From Calditrichia bacterium (GTDB taxonomy: Bacteria > Calditrichota > Calditrichia > RBG-13-44-9 > J042), in contig JAUIFT010000069.1 in the NCBI GenBank assembly GCA_030430345.1, forward strand, positions 1 through 8,459: a stretch of 8,459 bases of DNA. The letters are read 5' to 3'. The translations under genes and the position numbers were made by a program. The notes under the pieces are model-generated. The model was not told the origin of the DNA, ran no database searches, and saw only the letters and a program-made list of their open reading frames with translations. Positions 1-6,188 of the stretch are shown here, piece after piece. Every line of letters starts with the position of its first letter. The first letter of the stretch is position 1.

Positions 1-479
1 ATGTCATTCTTATGGATATCGGGCTGCCGGGCATCTCGGGCATAGGTGGGATTCGGCTGATCAAGGATCGCTACCCGGATATCGACATCATTATGTTTAC
101 CGTTCATAATGACTCACATAAGATCTTTCAATCGATATCCGCCGGCGCTTCCGGCTATCTCCTGAAAAACAGCCCTTTTGAGGAAATCAAAAAGACAATT
201 GAAATAGTTTTTGCCGGTGGTTCGAGAATGTCGCCGGAAATTGCCCGCCGGGTGATCGAGCACTTTCAAAACCCCCGCCCGCGAAAGGAATCACCCCTTA
301 CCACCCGGGAAAAGGAAGTGGTGCAAGGGCTGGTCGATGGTCTCAGCTACAAGATGATTGCCGGGCAAATGAAGGTCTCTCTGGAAACGGTTCGCACGCA
401 CATAAAGAATATCTACCAAAAGCTGCATATTCACTGCAAGGCAGATGTTATCCGGAAAAGCCTGCGCGGTGAGATTTGA
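1..479 (+). CDS. NarL/LuxR-family response regulator, 5'-truncated
   Basis: This is the C-terminal 158 residues of a two-domain response regulator; the reading frame is already open at base 3 and the N-terminus lies outside the window. The receiver part shows the phospho-acceptor Asp in VILMDIGLPG (codon 15-17), the switch Thr in MFTVHND (codon 99-101) and the conserved Lys in GYLLKN (codon 165-167). After a short linker (RPRKESPL) comes a LuxR-type helix-turn-helix beginning LTTREKEVVQGLVDG and containing the recognition-helix pattern SLETVRTHIKNIYQKL. Known function of the family: a membrane or soluble histidine kinase phosphorylates the Asp, and the dimer then binds DNA and regulates transcription. 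No partner kinase is visible, so it may lie to the left. The Met at base 12 is inside the receiver beta-strand and is not the start. It is convergent with the receptor gene on the other strand. Target genes cannot be told from the sequence. Confidence 0.93.
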   Translation, partial: VILMDIGLPGISGIGGIRLIKDRYPDIDIIMFTVHNDSHKIFQSISAGASGYLLKNSPFEEIKKTIEIVFAGGSRMSPEIARRVIEHFQNPRPRKESPLTTREKEVVQGLVDGLSYKMIAGQMKVSLETVRTHIKNIYQKLHIHCKADVIRKSLRGEI

Positions 480-481
480 AT

Positions 482-509
482 GGCAAATGGGCAAATTTAC
501 CCATTTGCC
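482..509 (+). terminator. Hairpin after the NarL-type regulator, probable terminator
   Basis: A perfect 10-bp inverted repeat, GGCAAATGGG (482-491) and CCCATTTGCC (500-509), encloses an 8-nt loop and begins 2 nt after the stop codon of the NarL-type regulator. On the + strand a pyrimidine-rich but interrupted tract follows (GCATTCTTTCCATTTTCT). Position and strength fit an intrinsic terminator, although the U-tract is imperfect. The stem sequence recurs in part at 6173-6184, so it may instead derive from a dispersed intergenic repeat. Confidence 0.5.
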
Positions 510-575
510 GCATTCTTTCCATTTTCTCCAAAAATCCCGCCCCGATCAAAGATGTTCCATGAATAAAATCCGCTC

Positions 576-611
576 CCGGCCAGCAGTGGTGGTTGCCATA
601 CTGCCGGCCGG
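576..611 (-). terminator. GC-rich imperfect hairpin beyond the receptor gene end, possible terminator
   Basis: CCGGCC (576-581) pairs with GGCCGG (606-611). After one A/C mismatch, GCAGT (583-587) pairs with ACTGC (600-604), giving an 11-bp interrupted stem with a roughly 12-nt loop. It lies 19 nt downstream of the stop codon of the - strand receptor gene. There is no immediate U-tract on the - strand (GGAGCGGATTTTATTC follows), so termination is inferred from position and stem strength only. It could also be a REP-like palindrome. The rest of the convergent gap 510-630 shows nothing else recognisable. Confidence 0.35.
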
Positions 612-630
612 AAACTGAAATGATTATGGT

Positions 631-3063
631 TTAGAAATCATCCCCATCGTCACCATTGCGTCCGTTACGGCCACGTTCATTTTTGTAGTTATTGAAATTG
701 TAATTGAGCGTCAGCATCACAATTGGTGACTGCCGGGTAGAATAGTCATAGATGTAAAAATCTTGTCCACTGTAAACAAACTCATGCTTGGCGGTGCCGA
801 ATAAATCTTCTACCTGCAGCGTCGCGGTAAGCACTTTGTTGATCAGGGTTTGTTTCAATCCTAAGTCAAAAAGGAAAAACCCTTCCATTTCACCCTGGGC
901 AGTTGTGATATTGCTGAAATACCGGCTGTTTACCTGAACAGAGCTTTTGCTGCCGAATTTCAGGGTTTGATTCAAACGCATATTCCAGCTGAAATTTTCT
1001 TCCGAAAATGCGTTCTCATTTAACACCCCCTCCACCCGGTAGTTATAGAGGTTGCCCATCAGGTTGATATTCCACCACTTCCACAGATCACTGTTAAGCA
1101 TTAATTCCGCACCAAGGGCGTAATCCGTACCGACATTTGCCGGTGCCGTAAGGGTGACATTGTCCGCATAAACCGAACGCACGCGCTCTACCCGGTTATG
1201 GGATACCCGGTAATAAAGTTCGCTGGAAAAGAGGCTGCTGCCAATCGGCATCTGGTAACCGGCTTCATAGGAGTCGATATAAGTTGGCTTTAATTCAGGG
1301 TTGCCCTGACGGACGTTATAGGCATCGGTCCAGGTAATAAAAGGCTCCAGATACCAGCTGCGTGGGCGAACAATTCTCCGGGTATAGCTGGCCATCAGCT
1401 GACGATCTTCCCGAAGTTGATAACTAAAGTGAGTGGTAGGGAAATAGTCCCAGCGATTGATGGTAAAATCCTGATTGTCTTCCAATACCGAGGTGGTGCG
1501 ATCGGTATACTCTGCCCGGAAACCGGCCTGATAGCCCAGACGACCGCTTTTTCCGGCGAACATGCCGTACATCGCCTGAATGTTGCGGAGATATTCAGTA
1601 TTACGTCTAAACTGCGTCTGTTCCATATAGTTGCCGCTCAGAAGATCATACTCGAAAAGACCGGTGCGGTCGTTGGATTCCCCAAAGCGGGCCTGATAGC
1701 CGGCCTCAAGTTTTCCATCTTTGCCAAATGGTTGCACATAATCGAGGTTCAATTGCAGACGATTAGAGGGGCCAACTTCGCTTGAGCGCTGTCCGCTGGT
1801 GATATTGCTTTCCATGTCGAGAAGTTCATTAACAGAAAGCTCGTCGCTGTTGCGGTCATGATAGTCTGCACGCAAGGTGAGATTGTGGGATTTTTTTGAG
1901 AATGTGTGCTGATAGTTGAAATTAAGCGCAAAGAAGGTGCCGCTACGCTCGGTATTGTTGCTACTAATATAGGTCTGGCGGTTGATGCCGGTACCGGTCC
2001 ACTCGTCATAATTGAGATTCGAACCACTGTTGTGAGTGCGTTCTCCATACCGGAATCCCAGGCTAAAAACATCTTTCGGCGTTAGGTTTAAATCCAGCCC
2101 GCCGCGAAAGCCGGCGCTGTTTCTGCCCCGCAAGGATTCACCTTCCGAGAGGGATACGGAACTGATTTCGTCAAACCGGGTTCTTTGCTCGGCGCGCTTG
2201 CTGCCGGGGTAATCGCGGTCATTATAATCCGCACCGGCAAAGGCGTGGAATTTCCCCATTCGATAACTGACAAGGATATCTCCACCATGTTTGTCCTCAT
2301 AGCCGCCATTTAAATTAACGATGCCGCTGCTGCCTTGCAGCTTGTTCTTCTTCATAATGATGTTGATAATTCCGGAAGTGCCTTCCGCATCAAAGCGGGC
2401 GGATGGATTGGTGACTATCTCAATATTGTCGATCGAACTGGCCGGGATTTGCTGCAAAGCATCTTCGCTGTCGAGCACCGTCGGGCGGCCGTCGATCAAT
2501 ACGGTAAAACTGCTGCTGCCGCGCAGGCTGACGTTGCCTTCGATATCAACGGAAACCGAAGGGACATTTTTGAGGACGTCGGCGGCATTTCCCGCAGCGG
2601 AAGCATATTGCTTGCTAACGTTGATCACTTTTTTGTCAATTTGATAGGAAATCGCCGCACGTTCGTCTACAACGTCGACAGCATCGTTGGCAATTGTCTT
2701 CGCAGGAAGAATAATATCATCCAGTTCAAAAACCGGATTTGCCGGACGAATACCAATATCGCTAACCGTTTTAATTTCATAGCCGATAAAATGCACTTCC
2801 AGGTAGTAACGGCCGGAGTGAAGTCCCTCTAAAACGAATTTACCATTGGCATCACTGATGGTACCGGTAATTTGGGAACTATCGCGCTGGGCATGCAGAA
2901 CGATATTTGCATATTCGATTGGGGCAAGAGTTTCCGAGTCGAGGATCTTTCCGATGATTTTTCCATTGCTAAATCCACTGCGGCCATCGCGGGAGCGTTG
3001 GGCAAACAGTGCAGTGCTAACCAATGAAAATAACATTAACAAGGTAACAATTCTAAAACGCAT
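631..3063 (-). CDS. TonB-dependent-receptor-like outer-membrane protein (OMP_b-brl_3 type)
   Basis: An 810-residue outer-membrane beta-barrel protein. Residues 1-21 form a signal peptide (MRFRIV, then a hydrophobic core ending ALFA-Q). Residues 35-105 form a carboxypeptidase-regulatory-like/CNA-B-type beta-sandwich (GKIIGKILDSETLAPIEYAN, then DANGKFVLEGL and GYEIKTV). Residues about 140-240 are the plug domain (ADVLKNVPSVSVD, SLRGSSSFTVLIDGRP, IDNIEIVTNPSARFDAEGTS, GIINIIMKK). The remainder, rich in alternating aromatic strands (for example the YTRRIVRPRSWYLEPF region), is the barrel, followed by a charged tail ending GDDGDDF. The family sits in the outer membrane and is thought to import substrates with TonB energy; no clear TonB box is seen and the ligand is unknown. 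An upstream ATG at 3117 would give 18 extra polar residues before the signal peptide. The start at 3063 is preferred because it has the signal peptide at its N-terminus and AAGGAG 6 nt upstream. It follows a histidine kinase gene on the same strand and has its own promoter-like region. Confidence 0.92.
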   Translation of the reverse strand: MRFRIVTLLMLFSLVSTALFAQRSRDGRSGFSNGKIIGKILDSETLAPIEYANIVLHAQRDSSQITGTISDANGKFVLEGLHSGRYYLEVHFIGYEIKTVSDIGIRPANPVFELDDIILPAKTIANDAVDVVDERAAISYQIDKKVINVSKQYASAAGNAADVLKNVPSVSVDIEGNVSLRGSSSFTVLIDGRPTVLDSEDALQQIPASSIDNIEIVTNPSARFDAEGTSGIINIIMKKNKLQGSSGIVNLNGGYEDKHGGDILVSYRMGKFHAFAGADYNDRDYPGSKRAEQRTRFDEISSVSLSEGESLRGRNSAGFRGGLDLNLTPKDVFSLGFRYGERTHNSGSNLNYDEWTGTGINRQTYISSNNTERSGTFFALNFNYQHTFSKKSHNLTLRADYHDRNSDELSVNELLDMESNITSGQRSSEVGPSNRLQLNLDYVQPFGKDGKLEAGYQARFGESNDRTGLFEYDLLSGNYMEQTQFRRNTEYLRNIQAMYGMFAGKSGRLGYQAGFRAEYTDRTTSVLEDNQDFTINRWDYFPTTHFSYQLREDRQLMASYTRRIVRPRSWYLEPFITWTDAYNVRQGNPELKPTYIDSYEAGYQMPIGSSLFSSELYYRVSHNRVERVRSVYADNVTLTAPANVGTDYALGAELMLNSDLWKWWNINLMGNLYNYRVEGVLNENAFSEENFSWNMRLNQTLKFGSKSSVQVNSRYFSNITTAQGEMEGFFLFDLGLKQTLINKVLTATLQVEDLFGTAKHEFVYSGQDFYIYDYSTRQSPIVMLTLNYNFNNYKNERGRNGRNGDDGDDF

Positions 3064-3069
3064 TTTATT

Positions 3070-3075
3070 CTCCTT
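3070..3075 (-). promoter_or_regulatory. Shine-Dalgarno site that fixes the receptor start
   Basis: AAGGAG on the - strand is separated by 6 nt (AATAAA) from the ATG at 3063-3061. This canonical site, together with the signal peptide that begins at that ATG, decides against the longer reading from 3117. It is the clearest ribosome binding site in the window. Confidence 0.85.
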
Positions 3076-3101
3076 AATACATCTCATTAATTCAGTTTTA
3101 A

Positions 3102-3150
3102 TAATTTCTGCGCTCAATGGTAATAAAAAATTTGGTAGACATTTGGTAGA
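3102..3150 (-). promoter_or_regulatory. Receptor promoter region with tandem operator-like direct repeat
   Basis: On the - strand, TCTACCAAAT occurs twice (3150-3141 and 3139-3130) with a 1-bp spacer, an 11-bp period that puts both copies on one face of the helix. This is typical of binding sites for OmpR/PhoB-type dimers. The proximal copy ends 66 nt before the receptor start codon. Downstream lie an AT-rich stretch (TTTTTATTACC) and GCGCAGAAATTA (3113-3102). The same 10-mer, and the same downstream box at the same spacing, occur upstream of the response regulator gene (5231-5268). Inferred role: site where the neighbouring OmpR-type regulator controls receptor expression. Exact -35 and -10 hexamers cannot be assigned with confidence. 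Confidence 0.65.
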
Positions 3151-3197
3151 TTGATAAAAATGAGTGCTGGAAATTTAATCGAGGTGAGTAGCCGCGG

Positions 3198-3230
3198 ATA
3201 GCAGCAGGAATTATAAGTAACCGCTGCTAT
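3198..3230. repeat. 8-bp perfect inverted repeat between kinase and receptor genes
   Basis: ATAGCAGC (3198-3205) and GCTGCTAT (3223-3230) are separated by 17 nt. The structure lies 34 nt beyond the kinase stop codon. Neither strand has a following T-run, so it is a poor intrinsic terminator. It might be an operator or a weak transcript-end or processing hairpin. One arm overlaps TAACCGCTGC (3218-3227), which is also present in the gap upstream of the response regulator gene. Confidence 0.4.
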
Positions 3231-3263
3231 TTATACCGGATAATTAATACATTTTGCCGACTG

Positions 3264-4541
3264 TTAATTCCCGGAGTGAATACTGATAACATGTTGCCCT
3301 TCGCCATATTGATAATCAAGAATGAGCCGGTGTTTGTCGCAAATCTCTTTTACCAGCGAGAGGCCCAAACCCAGGGAGGTATTGCCATTACCATTATGGT
3401 AAAAGCGTTCCAGCAATTTTTCGAATGGCACTTTTAAGGGGGCGCCAAAGTTGCTGATGGCTAAATGCTGCGCGTCAGTTTTGATGATGATCGGACCCTG
3501 ATTGGTGCCGTAACGCAGGGCGTTTCTGAGCAGGTTCTTTAAGACAATGTCAAACAAAAACGGATCGATAAGCAGTTGATGGTCATCGGATAGATTGGTG
3601 CTAATCTGGAAAGATTTCAGCTCTGCCAGCTCCTGAATGGCGGCGACATGTTTTTCGATAATCGGGCGGGTCGCGATTAATTGTTGATCCCGAAACTCGC
3701 TGTTTTCGATTTTTGTGAGCAGGTTTAGTGTTTCACTCAATCGTGAAAGCTGATTCCCTTCATCATATATCATTTTAATATTTCCCGCCTGATGGGTCAT
3801 TACATTTTCATCTGCCATCAGGATTTCAGCTTTGTTGCGGATGACTGCCAGCGGGGTCTGGATTTCGTGCGCCATATTTTCGGTATATTCCTTAAGATGG
3901 CGATAATCCAGCTCAATCCGTTCCACCATTTGTTGAAAAAGATTCTGCATTCGATTAAACTCTGTTGTCGAAGTATTGATCGTTTCCGCTTTTACGCCAA
4001 GGCCAATCTGGTAATTTTTCATTGCCGTCAGGATTGCATTAAACGGGCGGAAAAGGTAGCCGCCAATAAGAATATTGAAGAGGACAATGCCAAGCGCGAG
4101 CAGGAGAAAAGCGGGGATCAACGCTTCAAAGATATCATCCCGTAAACTGTAAAAATCATCAACCGACTTTAAGATATGCACCTGGTAATAGCTGCTATCG
4201 ACGGAGATAACGGTTGTTTTACTGCGGTAAGGTAACAATTCGCTACTTTCTTCATCTGCGATGAGCGTATCCTGGTATACCGGAAACTGGCCGGGCCGCG
4301 GTGCCGTCGATAATTTTATCGTTTCTACCCTTTTTGAAATTTCCTCCAGAGATTTCCCATTTTTGATTTGCCGGGCGACTCGTCTTTCCATATACCCATA
4401 GCTAATTTCCAGATCATGATCGATAAACTCATCTGCTTCGTGGGTTAAAAACAGGGCGCTGCTGTAAAAAGCGATAAAAGTAAAAATGAGGTAAATGAAT
4501 GTCGTTTTCGACAATAATTTAAAGGAACGGGGTCTCTTCAT
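3264..4541 (-). CDS. Membrane sensor histidine kinase (OmpR-regulator partner)
   Basis: A 425-residue inner-membrane sensor kinase that autophosphorylates and passes the phosphate to the response regulator encoded just upstream. Transmembrane helices are at about 12-33 and 137-160, enclosing a roughly 100-residue periplasmic sensor region that resembles no domain I recognise. A HAMP-like linker follows (161-213). The dimerisation/phospho-acceptor helix contains ENMAHEIQTPLAVIRNKAEI with His225. The ATP-binding domain has an N-box (LKNLLRNALRYG, Asn336 and Asn340), a degenerate G1 box (ISNFG, with Asn364 where Asp is usual), the ERFY F-box (378-381) and a G2 box (GLGLSLVKEIC, from 391). Length is normal for the class. 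The start ATG is 3 nt after the regulator's stop, so the two are translationally close; a GGAG lies 12 nt upstream, inside the regulator's last codons. The signal sensed is unknown, but the downstream receptor gene suggests an envelope or uptake cue. Confidence 0.93.
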   Translation of the reverse strand: MKRPRSFKLLSKTTFIYLIFTFIAFYSSALFLTHEADEFIDHDLEISYGYMERRVARQIKNGKSLEEISKRVETIKLSTAPRPGQFPVYQDTLIADEESSELLPYRSKTTVISVDSSYYQVHILKSVDDFYSLRDDIFEALIPAFLLLALGIVLFNILIGGYLFRPFNAILTAMKNYQIGLGVKAETINTSTTEFNRMQNLFQQMVERIELDYRHLKEYTENMAHEIQTPLAVIRNKAEILMADENVMTHQAGNIKMIYDEGNQLSRLSETLNLLTKIENSEFRDQQLIATRPIIEKHVAAIQELAELKSFQISTNLSDDHQLLIDPFLFDIVLKNLLRNALRYGTNQGPIIIKTDAQHLAISNFGAPLKVPFEKLLERFYHNGNGNTSLGLGLSLVKEICDKHRLILDYQYGEGQHVISIHSGN

Positions 4542-4544
4542 GAT

Positions 4545-5225
4545 TTAGTTATTCTCCGAAAATTTATAGCCCATACCATACATCGCATGGATATAATTTT
4601 CACCTCCGGCATGGACAATTTTTTTCCGCAGGTTCTTAATGTGGTTGTAAACGAAATCGAAATTGTCCGCCTGGTCGATGTGATCGCCCCAAAGATGTTC
4701 GGCGATGTTTTCTTTAGTGAGAAGGCGATTGGGATTGTACATAAAATACAGGAGAAGATCATATTCCTTGCGAGTTAATTTAAGAGTCTTCTCACCAATA
4801 AATACCTGGGATGCGGCGGTGTCTATTTGCAGACTTTTAAATTGTAAAATATTGTTTCTGGAAGATTTATGCCGGCGTAAAATTGAACGGGTCCGGGCGA
4901 TCAGTTCGGCTTTGTGAAAAGGCTTGGTGAGGTAATCATCCGCGCCGAGATTAAGGCCGGCCACTTTGTCTTCCACGGCGTTGCGGGCAGTCACTATTAA
5001 AATACCGGTATCGTTTTCGAGTTCGCGAATTACTGGAATCAAATCCAGTCCGCTGCCATCGGGAAGGCCGATGTCGATAATCACCGCATCATATTGGTAT
5101 AGATCGAGTTTCTCCCGGGAAAGGGCCAGGTTTTCCGCCTGGGCAACGATAAATCCGTCTTCTTCTAAAAATTGCCGGATATCATTCGATAAGCGGTTAT
5201 TATCTTCTACTAATAATATCTTCAT
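4545..5225 (-). CDS. OmpR/PhoB-family response regulator
   Basis: A 226-residue DNA-binding response regulator, full length for the family. The receiver domain (1-118) has the acidic pair Glu7-Asp8 (MKILLVEDN), phospho-acceptor Asp51 (AVIIDIGLPDGSG), Thr79 (ILIVTARN) and Lys101 (DDYLTKPF). The winged-helix effector domain (about 127-224) contains LKLTRKEYDLLLYFMYNPNR, the recognition-helix segment NFDFVYNHIKNLRKKI and the C-terminal hairpin YIHAMYGMGYKF. It forms a two-gene unit with the kinase that follows after 3 nt. The region immediately upstream carries the same 10-mer, TCTACCAAAT, that is tandemly repeated before the receptor gene. This points to autoregulation plus control of the receptor (inference). 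The start has only a weak AGAGA ribosome-site candidate, 9 nt upstream. Confidence 0.95.
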   Translation of the reverse strand: MKILLVEDNNRLSNDIRQFLEEDGFIVAQAENLALSREKLDLYQYDAVIIDIGLPDGSGLDLIPVIRELENDTGILIVTARNAVEDKVAGLNLGADDYLTKPFHKAELIARTRSILRRHKSSRNNILQFKSLQIDTAASQVFIGEKTLKLTRKEYDLLLYFMYNPNRLLTKENIAEHLWGDHIDQADNFDFVYNHIKNLRKKIVHAGGENYIHAMYGMGYKFSENN

Positions 5226-5230
5226 AAGCT

Positions 5231-5268
5231 TAATCTCTGAGCGGTAATATAAAGCGGGATTTGGTAGA
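5231..5268 (-). promoter_or_regulatory. Response-regulator gene promoter with operator-like box
   Basis: On the - strand, TCTACCAAAT (5268-5259) is identical to the repeated box upstream of the receptor gene. Seven nt later comes TATATT (5251-5246), a possible -10 element. GCTCAGAGATTA (5242-5231) then matches 10 of 12 bases of GCGCAGAAATTA in the receptor promoter, at the same 16-nt distance from the box. The adjoining 11-bp-register position (5270-5279) is a poor match, so only one good half-site is present. It is probably a weaker site for autoregulation (inference). Confidence 0.55.
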
Positions 5269-5320
5269 AATTCTATGCTTTTTCGCCGGGTGCCGGCCGC
5301 TCATGATCGACCATTTTCAT

Positions 5321-5330
5321 TAACCGCTGC
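5321..5330 (-). repeat. 10-mer shared by both regulatory gaps
   Basis: GCAGCGGTTA on the - strand (TAACCGCTGC on +) also occurs at 3218-3227, in the gap upstream of the receptor gene. In both gaps it precedes the TCTACCAAAT box, in the same orientation, by about 50-70 nt. A single 10-base coincidence is possible, hence the low confidence that it is functional. The remainder of this gap (5269-5354) contains a 5-bp GCCGG/CCGGC hairpin (5285-5297) without a T-run and no other recognisable signal. There is no obvious terminator for the ligase gene. Confidence 0.25.
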
Positions 5331-5354
5331 GCCAGGGAGATTATAAAATGGGTA

Positions 5355-6143
5355 TTAGCGAAATAAATCAATACCGGGGCGCAACTGATTGGGAATGATC
5401 GGCCGGTTGAGCCAATGGCTTTGGGCATTTTTTACAGCGGTGAGAAAATCTGCCCGGACGTATTTGAATCTGTCCAGCACAATATCATCCGATTCCAGTT
5501 TGATGTAGAACCCTTCCATGTAGGAAGAAATATCGGTCTCCCGAAGCGTGCGCTCAGGATTAAGTCCATTTTCCAGGCAGAGCGCGCGCAGTCTTTCCCG
5601 GGAAGTCCCGCTGATAAAAGTTGATGGTTGCAGGAACGCCTGGAGTTCCTGCAAGTGACGTAATTTCCCTTCATAAAGAATCTTTTCGGAAGAGATAAAA
5701 GAATAGGCACTCAACATTTTCCGGCGGGCTGTCGTGCTGAGGAAGGTGTTACTTTCCAAATCGAGAATATCGAATTCTATAAAATAATGGGGGAGATTGT
5801 CATAAAAGATGGTATGTTTGGCAAAGAGCCACTCACCGTACATGATATATCGACTGCCGAGGAGCTGATATAATTCGGCAGAATAGCGATGCCCCCAGGT
5901 TTTCAGCAAATCAAAATGTTTTTCCCGTGGACCCCCGCTGAGATAATGCCCCCGGCTTTGCAGGCGCAACTCGCCATCCGGGGAAAAACTGATCGCACTA
6001 TTGGCGCCGTCCATCTTTTCCGCAACTACGATATACTTTCCCGCAATCGTCGAGAATGGAATGGAGGGTAGCGCTTCATCGCCCGGCTGAAAGCGGGAAC
6101 CTTCAATGTGTGGCGTGCGGGGATATTTGTGGATTTGCAGCAT
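5355..6143 (-). CDS. Rnl2-like ATP-dependent RNA ligase (nucleotidyltransferase domain)
   Basis: A 262-residue cytoplasmic RNA ligase of the covalent nucleotidyltransferase superfamily (RNA_ligase family). Such enzymes adenylate an active-site Lys, move AMP to a 5'-phosphate RNA end and seal it to a 3'-OH. All core motifs are visible: motif I AEKMDGANSAI with Lys43; an LQSRG segment with Arg64; motif III YGEWLFAKH with Glu104; motif IIIa FIEFDILDLE (121-130); motif IV MEGFYIKLE with Glu210 and Lys215; motif V DRFKYVR with Lys227. Only about 32 residues follow motif V, so a separate C-terminal domain like that of T4 Rnl2 is absent. No end-healing kinase or phosphatase is seen beside it. A SAM methyltransferase gene lies 45 nt upstream. 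The start ATG has no Shine-Dalgarno site; a 16-bp repeat shared with the methyltransferase leader lies just before it. The natural substrate (tRNA, rRNA or other) cannot be inferred. Confidence 0.88.
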   Translation of the reverse strand: MLQIHKYPRTPHIEGSRFQPGDEALPSIPFSTIAGKYIVVAEKMDGANSAISFSPDGELRLQSRGHYLSGGPREKHFDLLKTWGHRYSAELYQLLGSRYIMYGEWLFAKHTIFYDNLPHYFIEFDILDLESNTFLSTTARRKMLSAYSFISSEKILYEGKLRHLQELQAFLQPSTFISGTSRERLRALCLENGLNPERTLRETDISSYMEGFYIKLESDDIVLDRFKYVRADFLTAVKNAQSHWLNRPIIPNQLRPGIDLFR

Positions 6144-6150
6144 TTTTAAG

Positions 6151-6166
6151 TTCAGCGTTCAGAGTT
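6151..6166 (-). repeat. 16-bp imperfect repeat, copy 1, upstream of the ligase
   Basis: On the - strand AACTCTGAACGCTGAA, ending 7 nt before the ligase ATG. It matches 14 of 16 bases of the copy at 6879-6894 before the methyltransferase ATG. Internally it is itself a near-tandem of CTGAAC units. It may be part of the 5' leader of the open reading frame or a fragment of a dispersed intergenic repeat. Confidence 0.5.
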
Positions 6167-6172
6167 CAAAAG

Positions 6173-6184
6173 TTGCCCATTTGC
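6173..6184 (-). repeat. 12-bp match to the hairpin arm at 483-494
   Basis: GCAAATGGGCAA on the - strand is identical to + strand 483-494 in the hairpin after the NarL-type regulator. Here no opposing arm is present, so no hairpin forms. Its location beside the AACTCTGA repeat suggests a composite intergenic repeat, but with two copies in one window this is only suggestive. Confidence 0.3.
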
Positions 6185-6188
6185 TTAC

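Noticed and set aside
412..421. TCTACCAAAA-like match (9 of 10) to the operator box inside the NarL-type regulator gene
   Set aside because: It lies within conserved HTH codons (I-Y-Q-K), so the bases are explained by protein coding.
2335..2832. Long + strand open frames opposite the receptor gene (2335-2832 and others)
   Set aside because: They lie antisense to a gene with clear domain homology, their translations show no recognisable domain, and they have no ribosome sites; they are frame shadows.
3064..3117. Upstream ATG giving an 18-residue N-terminal extension of the receptor
   Set aside because: The extension would put a polar stretch before a clear signal peptide, and it ignores the AAGGAG site 6 nt before the ATG at 3063.
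3792..4145. + strand open frame opposite the kinase gene
   Set aside because: It is antisense to the His-box and HAMP region of a well-supported kinase and has no coding features of its own.
5285..5297. GCCGG/CCGGC mini-hairpin after the ligase gene as its terminator
   Set aside because: The stem is only 5 bp with a 3-nt loop and no T-run follows on the - strand.
5630..5652. Perfect 7-bp inverted repeat GCAGGAA/TTCCTGC within the ligase gene
   Set aside because: It falls on codons for a repetitive LQELQAFLQ segment and has no terminator features; it is best explained by coding sequence.
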